Part shown: positions 32,642-43,206 of the stretch, piece after piece | Numbering within the stretch: position 1 is the stretch's first letter | Layout: each line of letters begins with the position of its first letter | Assembly (NCBI GenBank): GCA_028554645.1 | Contig: JAQOOI010000013.1 | Span: 248,001-312,000 of the forward strand | Length of the DNA stretch: 64,000 nt | Source: Omphalotus guepiniiformis | Lineage: Eukaryota; Basidiomycota; Agaricomycetes; Agaricales; Omphalotaceae | Direction of reading: 5' to 3' | Translations under genes and position numbers: made by a program | The notes under the pieces: generated by a model | Databases searched by the model: none | What the model was told of the DNA's origin: nothing | Seen by the model: only the letters and a program-made list of their open reading frames with translations

Positions 32642-34148
32642 TTAAGCCTCAAACGCAATTTTAGGACACGCTAAAACAACTACCCATTTCACGCTGAATC
32701 CCAACCTATCACCTGCTTCGCCGTACTTGTTAACCATGTACCCAACACACACCGCAGAACCTTTAGGAATCTCCATGACTTTTGGATTCAAGCTCACCGT
32801 TTCCCAAAGCGACAAACCCTTGAAAGACGGAAGATACTTGTCAAGAGAAAATCCCTTCATACCATCGTAAATAGGGACTAGCAATGACTCATGATTAGAT
32901 TTGCAACAATGGTTACAGAAAACAGCAATACTCACCGTAATCAGTCACATTCAATGAATCTTTATATCTGTTCGACTCAATTGCCTTGGGATCTCGGGGA
33001 GTGACCACCCCAGCACGACCTACATGCCAAATCAGGAAGATATTAGCAGCAAAAAAAAAAATCAAGGGACTTACTGCGATGACCCATCTTTGTTGAGTAA
33101 CGCAAGCTCGAATCCCAGTAGTCGCAACGAACCTTTTTAGAATTCACCCAATGAGCGAATGCTGCCTCTGCGAGCTCAAACTCTTGAGATAGATGCGTGA
33201 TCTTAATGAACTTGTTTGATCTTTCTCCTTCTTCACCACTTTTTTTAGTCTTCAACAACTTTGCCGCAATTAATCGGCTTTCTTCCACTCGGCCTACACT
33301 TACAGCTGTAGCAAGACTATTCTGGCCCTCAGGATTGACAATAGAGAGCATAGAATTCTTCGCAAACGTGGAAAATTGAAGACGATCAAGAGGCACCCGA
33401 GCTGGATTAACAAATGAACCAGACCCCTGCCACGTAGCACACTGCTTAATCGTTCTGAATAACTCAAGCATTAAAACAGACATGATCATAATAATAATAA
33501 TAAAACACTGACGACATGAGTGAGTCGTACTTTTCATCCGCAAAAGTTTCCATCCATGACGACAAGCGAACATGATTCGGGAACTCGTTTTCATTACCCA
33601 TGGAGGTACACAAGACACCACGAGAACTATGAACACTATAAATGAACAAACTGAATCTTGAACAGTTTAACAGTGACTCACACTCGCTCAGGAACATTTT
33701 CATAGCAGTCAGACATCAACCAATCCTGCAATGAGTCATTGATCACTGGCTTTTCAATGTCAGAGTCGGAAACATAATGCAGTATTGTATCTGTTGGAAA
33801 CACCCTAATAAATTACTCAGACTCGCACCAAAACCAACAAAGATTGACAATGAAACTCACATCGACATTTTCAACTTCTTTCTCTCACTTGAACCCTGAC
33901 TTTCCTCCATAGACAGTGTCGGTGACCTTTTTTCCTCCTCAGCCACAATTTCAAAACTTCTGTTTTAATCATAATCATCGATATAAAGACAAGTCTGAAC
34001 TTCATTCAAAATGACTTACTCAGCTTCTTCTTCAGACTCACTAGGCTTTCTCGCTCTTTTACCACCGACCCTTTTGTTACCAGCCCTAATTATGTCAACA
34101 ATATTCACAGAACTGTCATAAGCGAACAAAAAAACAAGAAACGCACAT
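32642..34148 (-). CDS. Unknown basidiomycete protein, left gene of a divergent pair
   Basis: No known domain was recognised. The best model starts with a codon split by an intron: AT at 34148-34147, then an intron of about 70 bp beginning GTGCGT, then G, giving MAGNKRVGGKRARKPSESEEEAE, a basic, nuclear-type N-terminus. Further exons give TDTILHYVSDSDIEKP, SSRGVLCTSMGNENEF, TIKQCATWQGSGSFVNPARV, EFELAEAAFAHWVNSKKV, RAGVVTPRDPKAIE, MKGFSLDKYLPSF and PKGSAVCVGYMVNKYG, ending CPKIAFEA, stop 32642-32644. About 7 introns all keep frame, so it appears intact. From memory, similar proteins recur in agaricomycete genomes, which fits mobile cargo. It shares a 182-bp promoter with the plus-strand gene at 34331. 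Confidence 0.6.
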
Positions 34149-34330
34149 TTTATCTGCAAGCGATTGGAAGTCCAGTGCAAAGAATCACATCTGCTGCCCC
34201 GTTTGCTGATACTAGCTTAGAATGCAAGACAAAGGTGACGAATGAATGATATCAAATGATATCACTATGAGCAGGACTCAACACAATGATGAAATTGACG
34301 TAACAAGCAGTAAGCTGCAAACGGCCATAG
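34149..34330. promoter_or_regulatory. Short divergent promoter of the unknown gene pair
   Basis: Only 182 bp separate the proposed starts of the minus- and plus-strand unknown genes. ATGATATCA-type repeats (near 34248-34265) lie within it. The spacing suggests co-regulation; no transcription factor site was recognised. Confidence 0.4.
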
Positions 34331-35488
34331 ATGAACTCTACCACCATCATGGATAACTACTATGATTATCACGCTGCTCGTATTCAGGTCAACAAACTCT
34401 TGAACGATTATCTTCCTGAAATTTCCAACAACAATGAATACTATCGAATTGGAATCACTCAGGTGACGGATAAATCAAAATCTCCACCTATCTGAAGTAA
34501 TGACAACAAATTTGTAGAAAAATCCGACTTTTAGTTTGATTGAAGTGAATAGTGCTCAATATTACAAACTCGCTCGTCAACTTCCCAATCCACATCCCGA
34601 TGACTCTGATGCAGTTGTTTGCATGCTTCGAATTTGTGGAGTGATAGGAGTCATGGACCTTTCGCCTTTTTCATCGCGGTGTGCCCTCTGCAACTCCATC
34701 TCTCTATCTGTCCCCTGATTCATTCTAAAGACCCATGCCTTCAAAAATGAAATTTCTTCGCCGAAGTGTTGGCCTGACAGGTCTTGGAAGCCCTGAATTT
34801 GACAAAGTAATTCAAGTGCTGCATCGCTTGCAGGCCACCACAATAGCTACCTTCTTTCCTAACCCAAAAGACTCATACAAGCCTGCACCCACATCAATTT
34901 TCCAGTCATATCCCTCTCTAGATTTCTCTTGCCGATGTCTCACACCCACACGCTATGCTGATCCTGCTCATATAATCACGCCAGACGCTATTGTCGATCC
35001 CCATGGATACTTAAGAGAGGTTCATGGTCACGACTTTGTGTATACTCAAGACAATGTTGTGCAATTGTACTTGCTGGACGAACATGAAAGGCGAGTATAA
35101 CCACATGCAATAGCAGTAAATTCGCACCTAATGATCACTCACTTTCAGCATTCAAAGTGCACTTCCGACAGATTTCATGCCAGGAGACATTGTTGAAGTA
35201 CACTTCCAACTATCGATCCTGCGTCAAAAGGATGGCTATCAAACTCGGCTGGAATTGAAGGCAATCACATTGCTTAACAAGCATCTGCGAATAGTAAGTA
35301 CATATGTCATTTACCTACTATTCTGATTCTAACATGCACATACTACTTAATCCTGCCTTCAGGAAGCTGCAATGCAGAGATCAACCGCGAATCCGGGTTC
35401 TCAAGAGCACTCAAAAAGAAAACGGAACGCGGTGACCGAAGAACCATGCATCTTGCGTGGTAAACCTGCTCCGAGCCACTCACTGTGA
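34331..35488 (+). CDS. Unknown basidiomycete protein, right gene of a divergent pair
   Basis: No named domain was recognised. It starts MNSTTIMDNYYDYHAARIQV (a second in-frame Met lies at 34349), and after an intron reads NPTFSLIEVNSAQYYKLARQ, CMLRICGVIGVMDLSPFSSR, then MPSKMKFLRRSVGLTGLG, DPHGYLREVHGHDFVYTQDN and GDIVEVHFQLSILRQKDG...LELKAITLLNK. It ends with a basic tail QEHSKRKRNAVTEE and stop 35486-35488. Introns at about 34672-34722, 35096-35148 and 35295-35362 keep frame. The GDIVEV...ITLLN segment looks like an OB-like or beta-rich module and, from memory, is typical of a protein repeated in agaricomycetes. A nucleic-acid-binding role would be a guess. It looks intact and is paired head-to-head with 32642-34148. 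Confidence 0.6.
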
Positions 35489-35975
35489 CTTCATATTTAG
35501 TAACCATATTTACAGTCACAACATGTAGTAACACGTACTAATTGACAATGAGTCTAACCCGATCGGCCTTTTTAGCAGGGCAAGGAAAAGTGCCCTCCTG
35601 AAAACGACTGTTGACATTTATTGATTGTTCGCGCCCTGCACTCGTTCCTGCCACGCGCGAGCGGTGGCCCTACTTCCCCAAGTATTTACTTCCACAGCAG
35701 AGTCTAAAGCAAATGAGGCGAAGCACTACAACCTTTTGACGCAGATAACAAGATAAGAGAACAAGATTTAATGAATGGTAATAAAACATCGTTGTTTTCA
35801 TGAGCTGATGAGTGGACAGCTAGTCTGCACAGTGGTCTGTGCACAGCACCGCCACAGCACGTGTCGATCTCACAAGCGGACTTTAAAATGTTTAATTCTC
35901 GAACGGAATGTTTGGTTGAACTTTCTCCGCGTGCACGAATCTACTGTTTCACTTGTATTTTACTTCTTGGAAACT
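35489..35975. other. Right edge of cargo-like region and UBE2S promoter
   Basis: No gene. Candidate right ends of the insert lie here: a 6-bp-stem hairpin AGGGCA...TGCCCT (35577-35596) followed by CTGA at 35598, and a CTAG|T at 35820-35823. Neither has the full Helitron signature, so no end is called. The last 150 bp must include the promoter of the E2 gene. Confidence 0.4.
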
Positions 35976-37118
35976 ATGGTACGCCATGTTCTCGTTTTAT
36001 CGAATATCTAGCATGCTAATCCCATTATTTGTAGTCTTTATCACCTGCCGCAATGCGACGCTTAATGCGGGAAATCACCGAACTTAAGAAGACTCCACCG
36101 GAAGGCATTCGCGTCCAGACGAGCGAGGATAATATGCTTGATGTTACTGGCATCATAGAAGGACCTGGTGAGTCTTCAAATGCGTCGTGAGATATATCAA
36201 ACGCGTCTTTTAGTTGCGAGCGACCTCCGTTGCTGACTACTGTTCTGAATAACAGAGGGTACACCATACGCCGGAGGATACTTCAAGGTGAAGTTTAGAT
36301 TCACGGAAGAATTTCCTGCTGCTCCTCCGAAATGTGCGTTATACGACTCCGTTCTCCGGATCGGTTGAACTTACTGTCGCCACTTAGGTTGGTTCGCCAC
36401 CAAGATTTTTCACCCTAATGTCTCTTCCTCGGGTGAAATCTGTGTCAACACGCTCAAGAAAGACTGGAAGTCCACATATGGTATCAACCACATTCTCGTC
36501 ACAGTCAAGTGCCTCCTTATCTACCCAAATCCCGAGTCCGCTCTCGACGAAGAAGCCGGGAAGTTACTACTGGAAAACTACAAAAGCTATTGCGATCGGG
36601 CCAAGCTGATCACTAGTGTTCATGCCACCCCTCGCACACGCCCCGTCGAGTTCGATACTCCCTCTGCTTCTGCGGCGACAGCGGAATCTTCAAAGTCAGC
36701 ATCGGCTTCCGAAGATGCCGGGCCATCTTTATCAAGCACCGGAGCAAAAATGTCTTCGAGCGCTTTACCTACTTCCGTTCCGTCAGCAACTATCACTCCG
36801 ACTGCTTCGTTTACACTGCCCATCCTTACACGAAAATCGCACTCTCCAGCACCCGCATCTCATCCCATTCCACTCACTTCATCTCCTTCGAATCTGTCCG
36901 CTGAGAAGGACGGATCAACGGGCGTAAGCAAAGACAGGCACCCATCTCCGTCTCCACTGGGTACGGCTGATGCCAATATCGACACTAAGGCGACTCCTGG
37001 GGTCAAAGTTGGATTGGTGACTGAGAGTGCGGCCCCGCCCAAAGCTGTGAAGAGAGCTGCAACTGCTGGAGGCGCTACCAATGCTGAGAAGAGGAAGAAG
37101 GCACTGAAGCGACTGTGA
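35976..37118 (+). CDS. UBE2S: Ubiquitin-conjugating enzyme E2, UBE2S type
   Basis: This E2 carries ubiquitin on its catalytic Cys; animal UBE2S extends K11-linked chains for the anaphase-promoting complex. After the single-codon first exon (ATG 35976-35978, intron 35979-36034) the protein reads [76 protein letters not shown] (the Cys is catalytic), [20 protein letters not shown] and [20 protein letters not shown], the UBE2S type rather than other E2s. A Ser/Thr/Pro-rich region of about 150 residues follows and ends in the Lys-rich [12 protein letters not shown], matching the Lys-rich tail UBE2S uses for APC/C binding. It is longer than the roughly 220-residue human protein. The gene marks return to ordinary host sequence after the insert. 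Confidence 0.9.
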
Positions 37119-37440
37119 AGGATCTATACCCCAGTGCGGGCTCGGGCATTTCCAGGTGACCATGACTGCCGTATATACTGTTTAATTCCACCTTGGATAT
37201 GACACGGACCTGTATTATCATTCTATCTTCTCGTATTTACTTAATTTGTCTGTGGATATTTACATTATTGAGGTCTCTTCTTTCCTATCCCATTGCATGC
37301 TGTACGATCTGCAAACAGTCTTAGTTATAGTACTGTTTACGGTTACCAGAAAACGCACCGAGCAGGTCTGTTGCTTGGCTTGAAGGGTGTTGTCAAACAA
37401 AAGCTACGCGACACCGCGATTAGCGAGAAGCCGAAAGTTC
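37119..37440. other. Intergenic region, no gene seen
   Basis: Holds the 3' end of the E2 gene and the promoter of the COQ8 gene, both on the plus strand. The first 160 bases are AT-rich. No other element was recognised. Confidence 0.45.
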
Positions 37441-39904
37441 ATGCCGCCTGGTCCAGTATACAACTGGTACTGCGTGCTCTCCTCTGCTGCTGATATCGTA
37501 TCTCATGCTGCTAGATACAGAGCTTCGCAACTGTCTCGGTCGTCGGTTGTTCTAGGAAAGAGACCCGGTGCAGCTTCATCATCACACGATGAGCGCAACT
37601 TGGACGAGCGTGTTTTAGTGCAAAATTTCGCGTCGAGGGATGGACGAGAAGCCAAGGAAGAAGGGGATTCGTCGAGAGAGAGACTGGAAAAGGCGTTCAG
37701 CCCCAAGGTTGACAATGCGAGAGGCGAAAGTAGTACCTTTCGAGCTGGTGAAGACAAATCTTCGCATGTCTCATTCGCTTCAGAGGTGCATACACCAAAG
37801 GTGAGTTAAATTGCAAACTGATATACCTTTCTGACATAACCTCTCAGGTCTTATCCACTGCTCCAGCTGAATCCGTTCTTTCTGAGGTGGGCTATTCACG
37901 AGGGTAGCATTTCAAGTAACTTTGAACAAATGCAATATAGATTCCCGTCGTTTCTCCGAATGTTGAACCCACATTAACGCCTGAGCCGATAGTAAATGAG
38001 GTAGGCTTGGTTCATTTCAGTCACCACCTAGCTAAACCTACGCTTGAAGACTATACCTGCGGACGTCTTACCCGAACACGAAATCCACACGCGTCACTTG
38101 CAATCGTCCAAAGTTCCTTCGTCAAGGATAGGTCGTCTATTTCACTACGGAGGTACGAAATTAACCTCAATGACTATTCAGACTCAAATCGACACAAGCT
38201 GATGTCTCTGCTAGGCCTCGCTGCCTCCCTCGGTTATGGCGCCGCATCCGAGCTCATCCGTAGATCAAGTTCGGAAGACAACAAGTCTACTTCGCTGATG
38301 TTGACTGAAGCCAATATCAAGCGCTTGGTATCGAAATTGTCTCAAATGAGAGGAGCAGCATTGAAACTTGGACAGTTTTTGAGCATACAAGGTATAATGA
38401 GCCGTGCCCTCGGATCCCCCTAGACACCTGTGTTAATTAAAATTAATCACTAGATACCCATCTTCTACCTCCCGAAGTTGACAAGATATTCCGACGGGTG
38501 CAAGACAGTGCGCATTACATGCCAGACTGGCAGATGGAGGTTCCTTTCCAATTTCCCTTCCGATTGCATTCTCAAAATTAACCTCCTCCTTGATCTAGCA
38601 AGTCCTTCGATCGTCTCTCGGACCTTCCTGGGAGCAGTCTTTTGAATCATTTGACCGCATCCCATTTGCTGCAGCCTCTATCGGACAAGTGCACGCCGCT
38701 GTTCTTGCTGCATCTGCCTCTCCGACTGGGAAACCGGCTTCAGTCGCAGTCAAGGTCCAGTTCCCCAACATTGCAGATTCTATAGCGAGTGATTTGGGGT
38801 ACGTCAATATGCTCCTGACAGCTGGCAGGTTGTTGCCTAAGGGTTTGTTTTTGGACCGCACCATTCAGGTAGGTTATACCTAATTTGACTCTCGAAGCTG
38901 TTGTGTGTGTATAACTGACGCAATCAATTGCGTATAGGTCATGAAGCAGGAGCTAAAGGACGAATGCGATTACACCCGTGAAGCCTCATTCTTGCGGAAG
39001 TTTGGATCTTCAGATTATTTAGGCAATGACTCTCGCTTCAAGATTCCTTGGGTATGGGAGGGTAGCACGGACCGCGTGCTTGTCATGGAGCGAGTTGACG
39101 GTGTGAGTATTGGGGAGAACAAGATTTCCAACTTGAGTCAGCTAGAGAGGAATGAGGTCAGTCGGGTTTTAGATGAGTTTGGTTGTAGATGGCTTATACG
39201 TCACTTTTTCATAGATCGCCTCTTCGATTCTTTCACTTTGCCTGAAGGAACTATTCGAGTTCCGGCTGATGCAGACCGATCCTAACTACAGCAACTTCTT
39301 ATACGACTCCCACACGCGTAAGCTCGCACTAGTCGATTTTGGTGCAACGAGGGAGTATAGTAGCAAATTCATGGACGGGTGGTTGCGTCTGCTACAATCC
39401 GCCATTCAAGATCCGGAAGATAGGGAGGCGTGCGCCAGGGAGAGTAAGGCATTAGGGTATCTTACCGGTGGAGAGAGCCAGGTTGGTGTGGCGCATTGCT
39501 TCTCATCTTTCATCCTTCGGACCGAGATTCACTACTTGACACTCATTAGGAAATGCTGGATGCACATATTGATTCGATGATCTTGCTAGCAATGCCCTTC
39601 AAGGCTTCGACGTTCCAGCCGGTCACATTTGGACCCGGATCGGACTTTGAACGTCACACTAACAAGATTAGGGAGCTTATTCCATTCATGCTTCAAAATA
39701 GACTCACTCCACCGCCGAAGGAGACGTATAGTTTGAACAGGTGAGTCGTTATAGTAGATTCCTACATTGTCATGGCCACTCAAGCCCTGTCACCTGTAGA
39801 AAACTTAGCGGCGCTTTCTTGATGGCGTCAAGACTAAGAGCTACTGTGAATACGAAGGAGATCTGGGATAGTGTAGTACAAAAGTATCGGTTCGAAGAAT
39901 AGTT
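37441..39904 (+). CDS. COQ8: ABC1/ADCK-type atypical kinase, COQ8
   Basis: This is the mitochondrial ABC1-family ATPase/kinase needed for coenzyme Q synthesis. It starts MPPGPVYNWYCVLSSAADIV, with a long low-complexity region (residues about 40-150). The conserved part reads SSKVPSSRIGRLFHYGGLAA, SLGYGAASELIRR, MRGAALKLGQFLSIQD (the KxGQ motif), PPEVDKIFRRVQDSAHYMP, PFAAASIGQVHAA (the Ala-rich loop of the family), SVAVKVQFP (catalytic Lys), ELKDECDYTREA, RVLVMERVDG, TDPNYSNFLYD (metal-binding Asn) and LALVDFGATREY (DFG-type Asp). Several introns, including one after HYGG, were needed to stay in frame. The stop is TAG 39902-39904. All family motifs are present, so it is probably functional. 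Confidence 0.9.
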
Positions 39905-40156
39905 TTCGGTATGATCACACTAATATAATCTTGCCTCACTCAGAGTTTCAAGCAAAAATGTTTATTGCGGAGTAACTAGTGTTGAGTCTAGCTTAAGTGT
40001 AGTGCAGTGTCTGCGAGCAGATACAGCTGAACCGGTAGCGGTTGCGTCGAAACGTTGTGCAACCCGTGAGGTGATACAGGTTCGTATTACCCGTAATACC
40101 GTTAAATTCGTTGAAGAATGTACTTTTGAGGGAGATCATGTTGAAGGGATTGAAGC

Positions 40157-41122
40157 TCACAGCTCCTTCTTGGCCGCTGAGTCCGACGATGCGTGGCCAT
40201 TGGCGCGATTTGAGTAAATCATATCCGTGAAGGGCCTAAGGGAGAGGTCGGATGATCAGAAAGATTAGTGCAGTCAAAGGCCGACTCACCCTTCGAAGCG
40301 AAGCGCTATTAAGTATACGATATACACGTAAACAGTCACGAAGAGGCCTGCAGGACGCTCATACCTACAACCTCGGTCAGTAAAGGGAAATAATCTTGAT
40401 TAGATGCTTCCTTACCAAAGAGCACCTCCAGCGAAACACATAGTGCTGCCCACATACATTGGGTCGCGAAGGACGTTGAATGGGAACCTGAGAATGAAGT
40501 ACAATGCAACGTCCGTTCAGGCGATTAACATAGGAGTGATACGTACCCTTCAACTCGTTGATCCATAAGGATGCCAAAGTAGTCTCCGAGGAATGTCCCA
40601 GTAATTCCAAGTTGCCAGGTTGAAGTAACAACAAATATTTGTCCGAGTATAATGAGTGCTGCTGGAATGATTGTCGCGTATGCTTCGGGGAGTAACGCAA
40701 CCTTGGGTTGCTCCATGAGAGCTTGGTGATATCTGACGCGTTCAAATACAGTATTTGAGAGTCTAACACGGCTTTTAGGGCGGGAAAGTGCTCACATTGA
40801 GTCTCGTAGTAAACCGAACGAAAATATCATAAGAGCAAGGAAGTAGCATCCATAACGCGCATTTCCTCCGAACATACGTGTTATTGTTTTGTTCCTGTAT
40901 TCATTTTGGGTTACATCGTCGAAGTTTTCGAGAATGAGGGAAGGAGAACGTAGACGACAAGTCAACAAATAATCATTCTACGGAGAAAATTGGTATAGAA
41001 GACGGACCATTTTGAGCGACGATGTTCCATGCGGTTGGGTTGAACATGATTGCGAAGAGTGAAATCCATAAAGAAGTTTTAGAGATATCCACATAGGTCA
41101 TGAGCATGTCAATCGTATCCAT
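40157..41122 (-). CDS. OPI3: Phospholipid N-methyltransferase, OPI3/PEMT type
   Basis: This ER membrane enzyme carries out the last methylations of phosphatidylethanolamine to phosphatidylcholine with S-adenosylmethionine. The minus-strand start is MDTIDMLMTYVDISKTSLW (ATG 41120-41122), followed by FAIMFNPTAWNIVAQNEYRN, FGGNARYGCYFLALMIFSFG, PAALIILGQIFVVTSTWQLG, TGTFLGDYFGILMDQRVEGF, PFNVLRDPMYVGSTMCFAGG and PAGLFVTVYVYIVYLIALRF. The C-terminus reads EGPFTDMIYSNRA and ends SDSAAKKEL. Four or more hydrophobic segments and the GDYFGIL and FPFNV.xxPMYxGS blocks are typical of Opi3. Introns are short and in frame. The gene converges with COQ8, with 250 bp between their stops. Confidence 0.88.
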
Positions 41123-41428
41123 TTCGTCAAGAGGTGACTGAACTTCTTTGCCAGCGGTAAGTGCAAGAACTGAGGCAGCAAGGCAGATAGGGTTGTCCCA
41201 TGTGTTTTTCTTCAGTGCAGACAGATTACGTGGGCAAGGTTTAGCGCTCTGGCGCCTTCTGGCGCTTACTGAGGAGAACCAGGAATTTCACTGTGAGAGT
41301 AGCCAGACAACAGAACACAATTCAAACCTATAACTAGTAGTAGTAATACACGTGTAATATGACTCGCAGCAAAGAGAAACTACAAAAATATTCCCAAGAA
41401 AGTCGAGTTTTAACTGCCTCGAGGTTGC
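41123..41428. other. OPI3 promoter and 3' flank of the next gene
   Basis: No gene seen. Upstream of OPI3 on the minus strand; TGGCGC repeats near 41250-41270 are the only structure noted. Confidence 0.4.
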
Positions 41429-42161
41429 TTATAGTACAGCGGCAGCAAGGAGGCCTGCACCCAAGGCAAGTATCACTGTTTCTATTCCGACACCTTTGTG
41501 CAAAGCAGTGTTACTAGAGGCAGGAGGGGCACTGGCACTGGCACTGGCACTAGTACTGGTGGTGACTGCGGCACTGCCTTCAGTCACACTGGACAAGGCA
41601 GGGGAGACGATAGAGGGAGCTGTTCCGGCGGCGGGGACACTGGACAAGGCAGAGGCGACGATAGAGGGAACTGCACCAGCGGCGGGGGCACCAGACAAGG
41701 CAGAGGCGATAATGGAGGGAATTGCGCCAGGTGGGGGAACATCGGACAGGGCGGACGCGACAATAGAGCGAATTCCACCAGGTGAAGGGACATCGGAGCG
41801 AATTCCACCAGGTGAAGGGACATCGGACAAGGCAGAGGCGACAATAGAGCGAATTACGCCAGGTGTGGGGACATCGGACAAGGCAGAGGCGACAATAGAG
41901 CGAATTACGCCAGGTGTGGGGACATCGGACAAGGCAGAGGCGACAATAGAGGGAACTGCACCAGCGAGGGAGACATCGGCCAAGGAGGTCGCGGAGGAGG
42001 CGGCGGGGTCGGTAGTCACACTATCAGATAATATATCATGAGCCATGTGTACATGCCAAAAAGGTTCAATCATACCCTATTTCTCCGTCTCCGTCTTGCG
42101 CGCCAACGGCAAGAGCAAGGACCAACAAAAATCCAGCAGAGGCCAGCATGATGATCTTCAT
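41429..42161 (-). CDS. Secreted, probably GPI-anchored repeat protein
   Basis: Exon 1 starts MKIIMLASAGFLLVLALAVG (ATG 42159-42161), a clear signal peptide, and joins across a 54-bp intron to VTTDPAASSATSLADVSLAG. The body consists of about seven 17-residue repeats of the form SIVASALSDVPTPGVIR, with Pro, Gly and Ala varying toward the end. A Ser/Ala-rich stalk SASASASAPPASS follows, then KGVGIETVILALGAGLLAAA, the hydrophobic tail typical of a GPI-anchor signal. Total length is about 220 residues. No enzyme domain is present. It is likely a cell-surface or wall protein; fungal surface proteins of this build often vary in repeat number between strains. Confidence 0.75.
41589..41963. repeat. 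51-bp tandem coding repeat
   Basis: The plus-strand unit is about GACAAGGCAGAGGCGACAAT plus 31 more bases, repeated about seven times in register with the 17-residue protein repeat. Two neighbouring units (about 41820-41930) are nearly identical. One unit carries an extra 30-bp partial duplication (GAATTCCACCAGGTGAAGGG twice, about 41769-41820). Phase with codons is kept throughout. Confidence 0.85.
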
Positions 42162-43206
42162 AATGGTTTTGAAAGGGTTGATAAAAAAGAGGAAGAATGT
42201 AAGGGCGAAATGGATGTTCCAAGTTAACTTACCGCAGTGAGTCTTGAGGGGCTTCAGTACGACTCTTATATAGCTCTGCGGTTCAGGTGAAGCCTCGATG
42301 TGGCAGAGACCTTGATCTGGGCACTGTGTGAATGGCGATGTATTCGTTGAACTTCCCAGAATATCAGATATCGCATTGGGGTTGGCAGCGCCATCGACTA
42401 CCCTACACTCCCGGCGTGCCATCTTCAGTCCAGTCGTAGATAGTGCTCGCGTACCTGTGTCCAACTCGTTAAGTCCGGAGACACAACACCTATGAAGTAT
42501 CCAACAAACAGAGCGATCAACCTGTATTAGGCATCAAGCGCGGGAACCCCATTCAATTCATACATCATGATAACCTGCTAATTCAGTATTGTGGGGTCCA
42601 AATAAAATAGCAACGCCTACGACGCTGTAGTGCACTTGCGTGCAGACCGCAATTGAGCAGAATACGACATAGAGCATATCGAGATTGTGGGAGTTTCTAA
42701 GGCTTCGTGCTCAAATACAGAGCACGCTCCGGAATTGGCAATGCATAACATCCAGTGCAAAGGTTCATTGCCAGGACCCGGATACGCATCATGCTCGTTG
42801 GGCGGTTCCTGTTGATAAATGGACAGGCTCGGGAATGCAAGGAACCAGTAGCCCCCGCAAAAAGCGGAGCTGGTAGTATGTGAGTCTGGCATTCTAAAAA
42901 CAAAGACTTTTATACGCCTATCCAAAGCATTCGCGTTTGGGTTTGATCGATGATACAAGCGAAAGAAATGAATGTTACTGCACAATCAAACTTAGTAATG
43001 AACAACGCCTACTGCAGAAGTGCAAGTATGGTTTATTCGCTTTCCAATAACATGACATGGCAGCGAATTATCCCTATCCGCACACCGTTCGCAGCTTCTT
43101 TCCAACAATCGTTCACTCTAATTGCGACTGTCCCGATCTATGTAGCAGACTTGTGACAACGCTTCTAATATGAGTCCGGACTCTTGTAATTGAGCTCTTG
43201 AGGAGG
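42162..43206. other. Intergenic region, no gene supported
   Basis: Minus-strand open frames of about 120-130 codons occur here (42066-42464, 42617-42985), but neither has a motif; the first partly overlaps the signal-peptide exon upstream of its ATG. The region contains the promoter of the repeat protein and the 3' flank of the MFS gene. Confidence 0.4.

Noticed and set aside
35577..35601. Hairpin AGGGCA...TGCCCT followed by CTGA as the Helitron 3' end
   Set aside because: The stem is only 6 bp, CTGA lies two bases after it and is followed by A rather than T. The match to the CTRR-T rule is too weak.
35820..35823. CTAG followed by T as a Helitron 3' end
   Set aside because: No proper GC-rich hairpin lies 6-12 bp upstream; such four-base sites occur by chance.
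41496..42041. Long plus-strand open frame across the tandem repeats (181 codons)
   Set aside because: It is the antisense shadow of the 51-bp repeats; the minus-strand frame has a signal peptide, a correct intron and a GPI-type tail.
42066..42464. Minus-strand frame extending upstream of the repeat-protein signal peptide
   Set aside because: The extra N-terminal residues show no domain, and starting there would bury the signal peptide; the ATG at 42161 is preferred.
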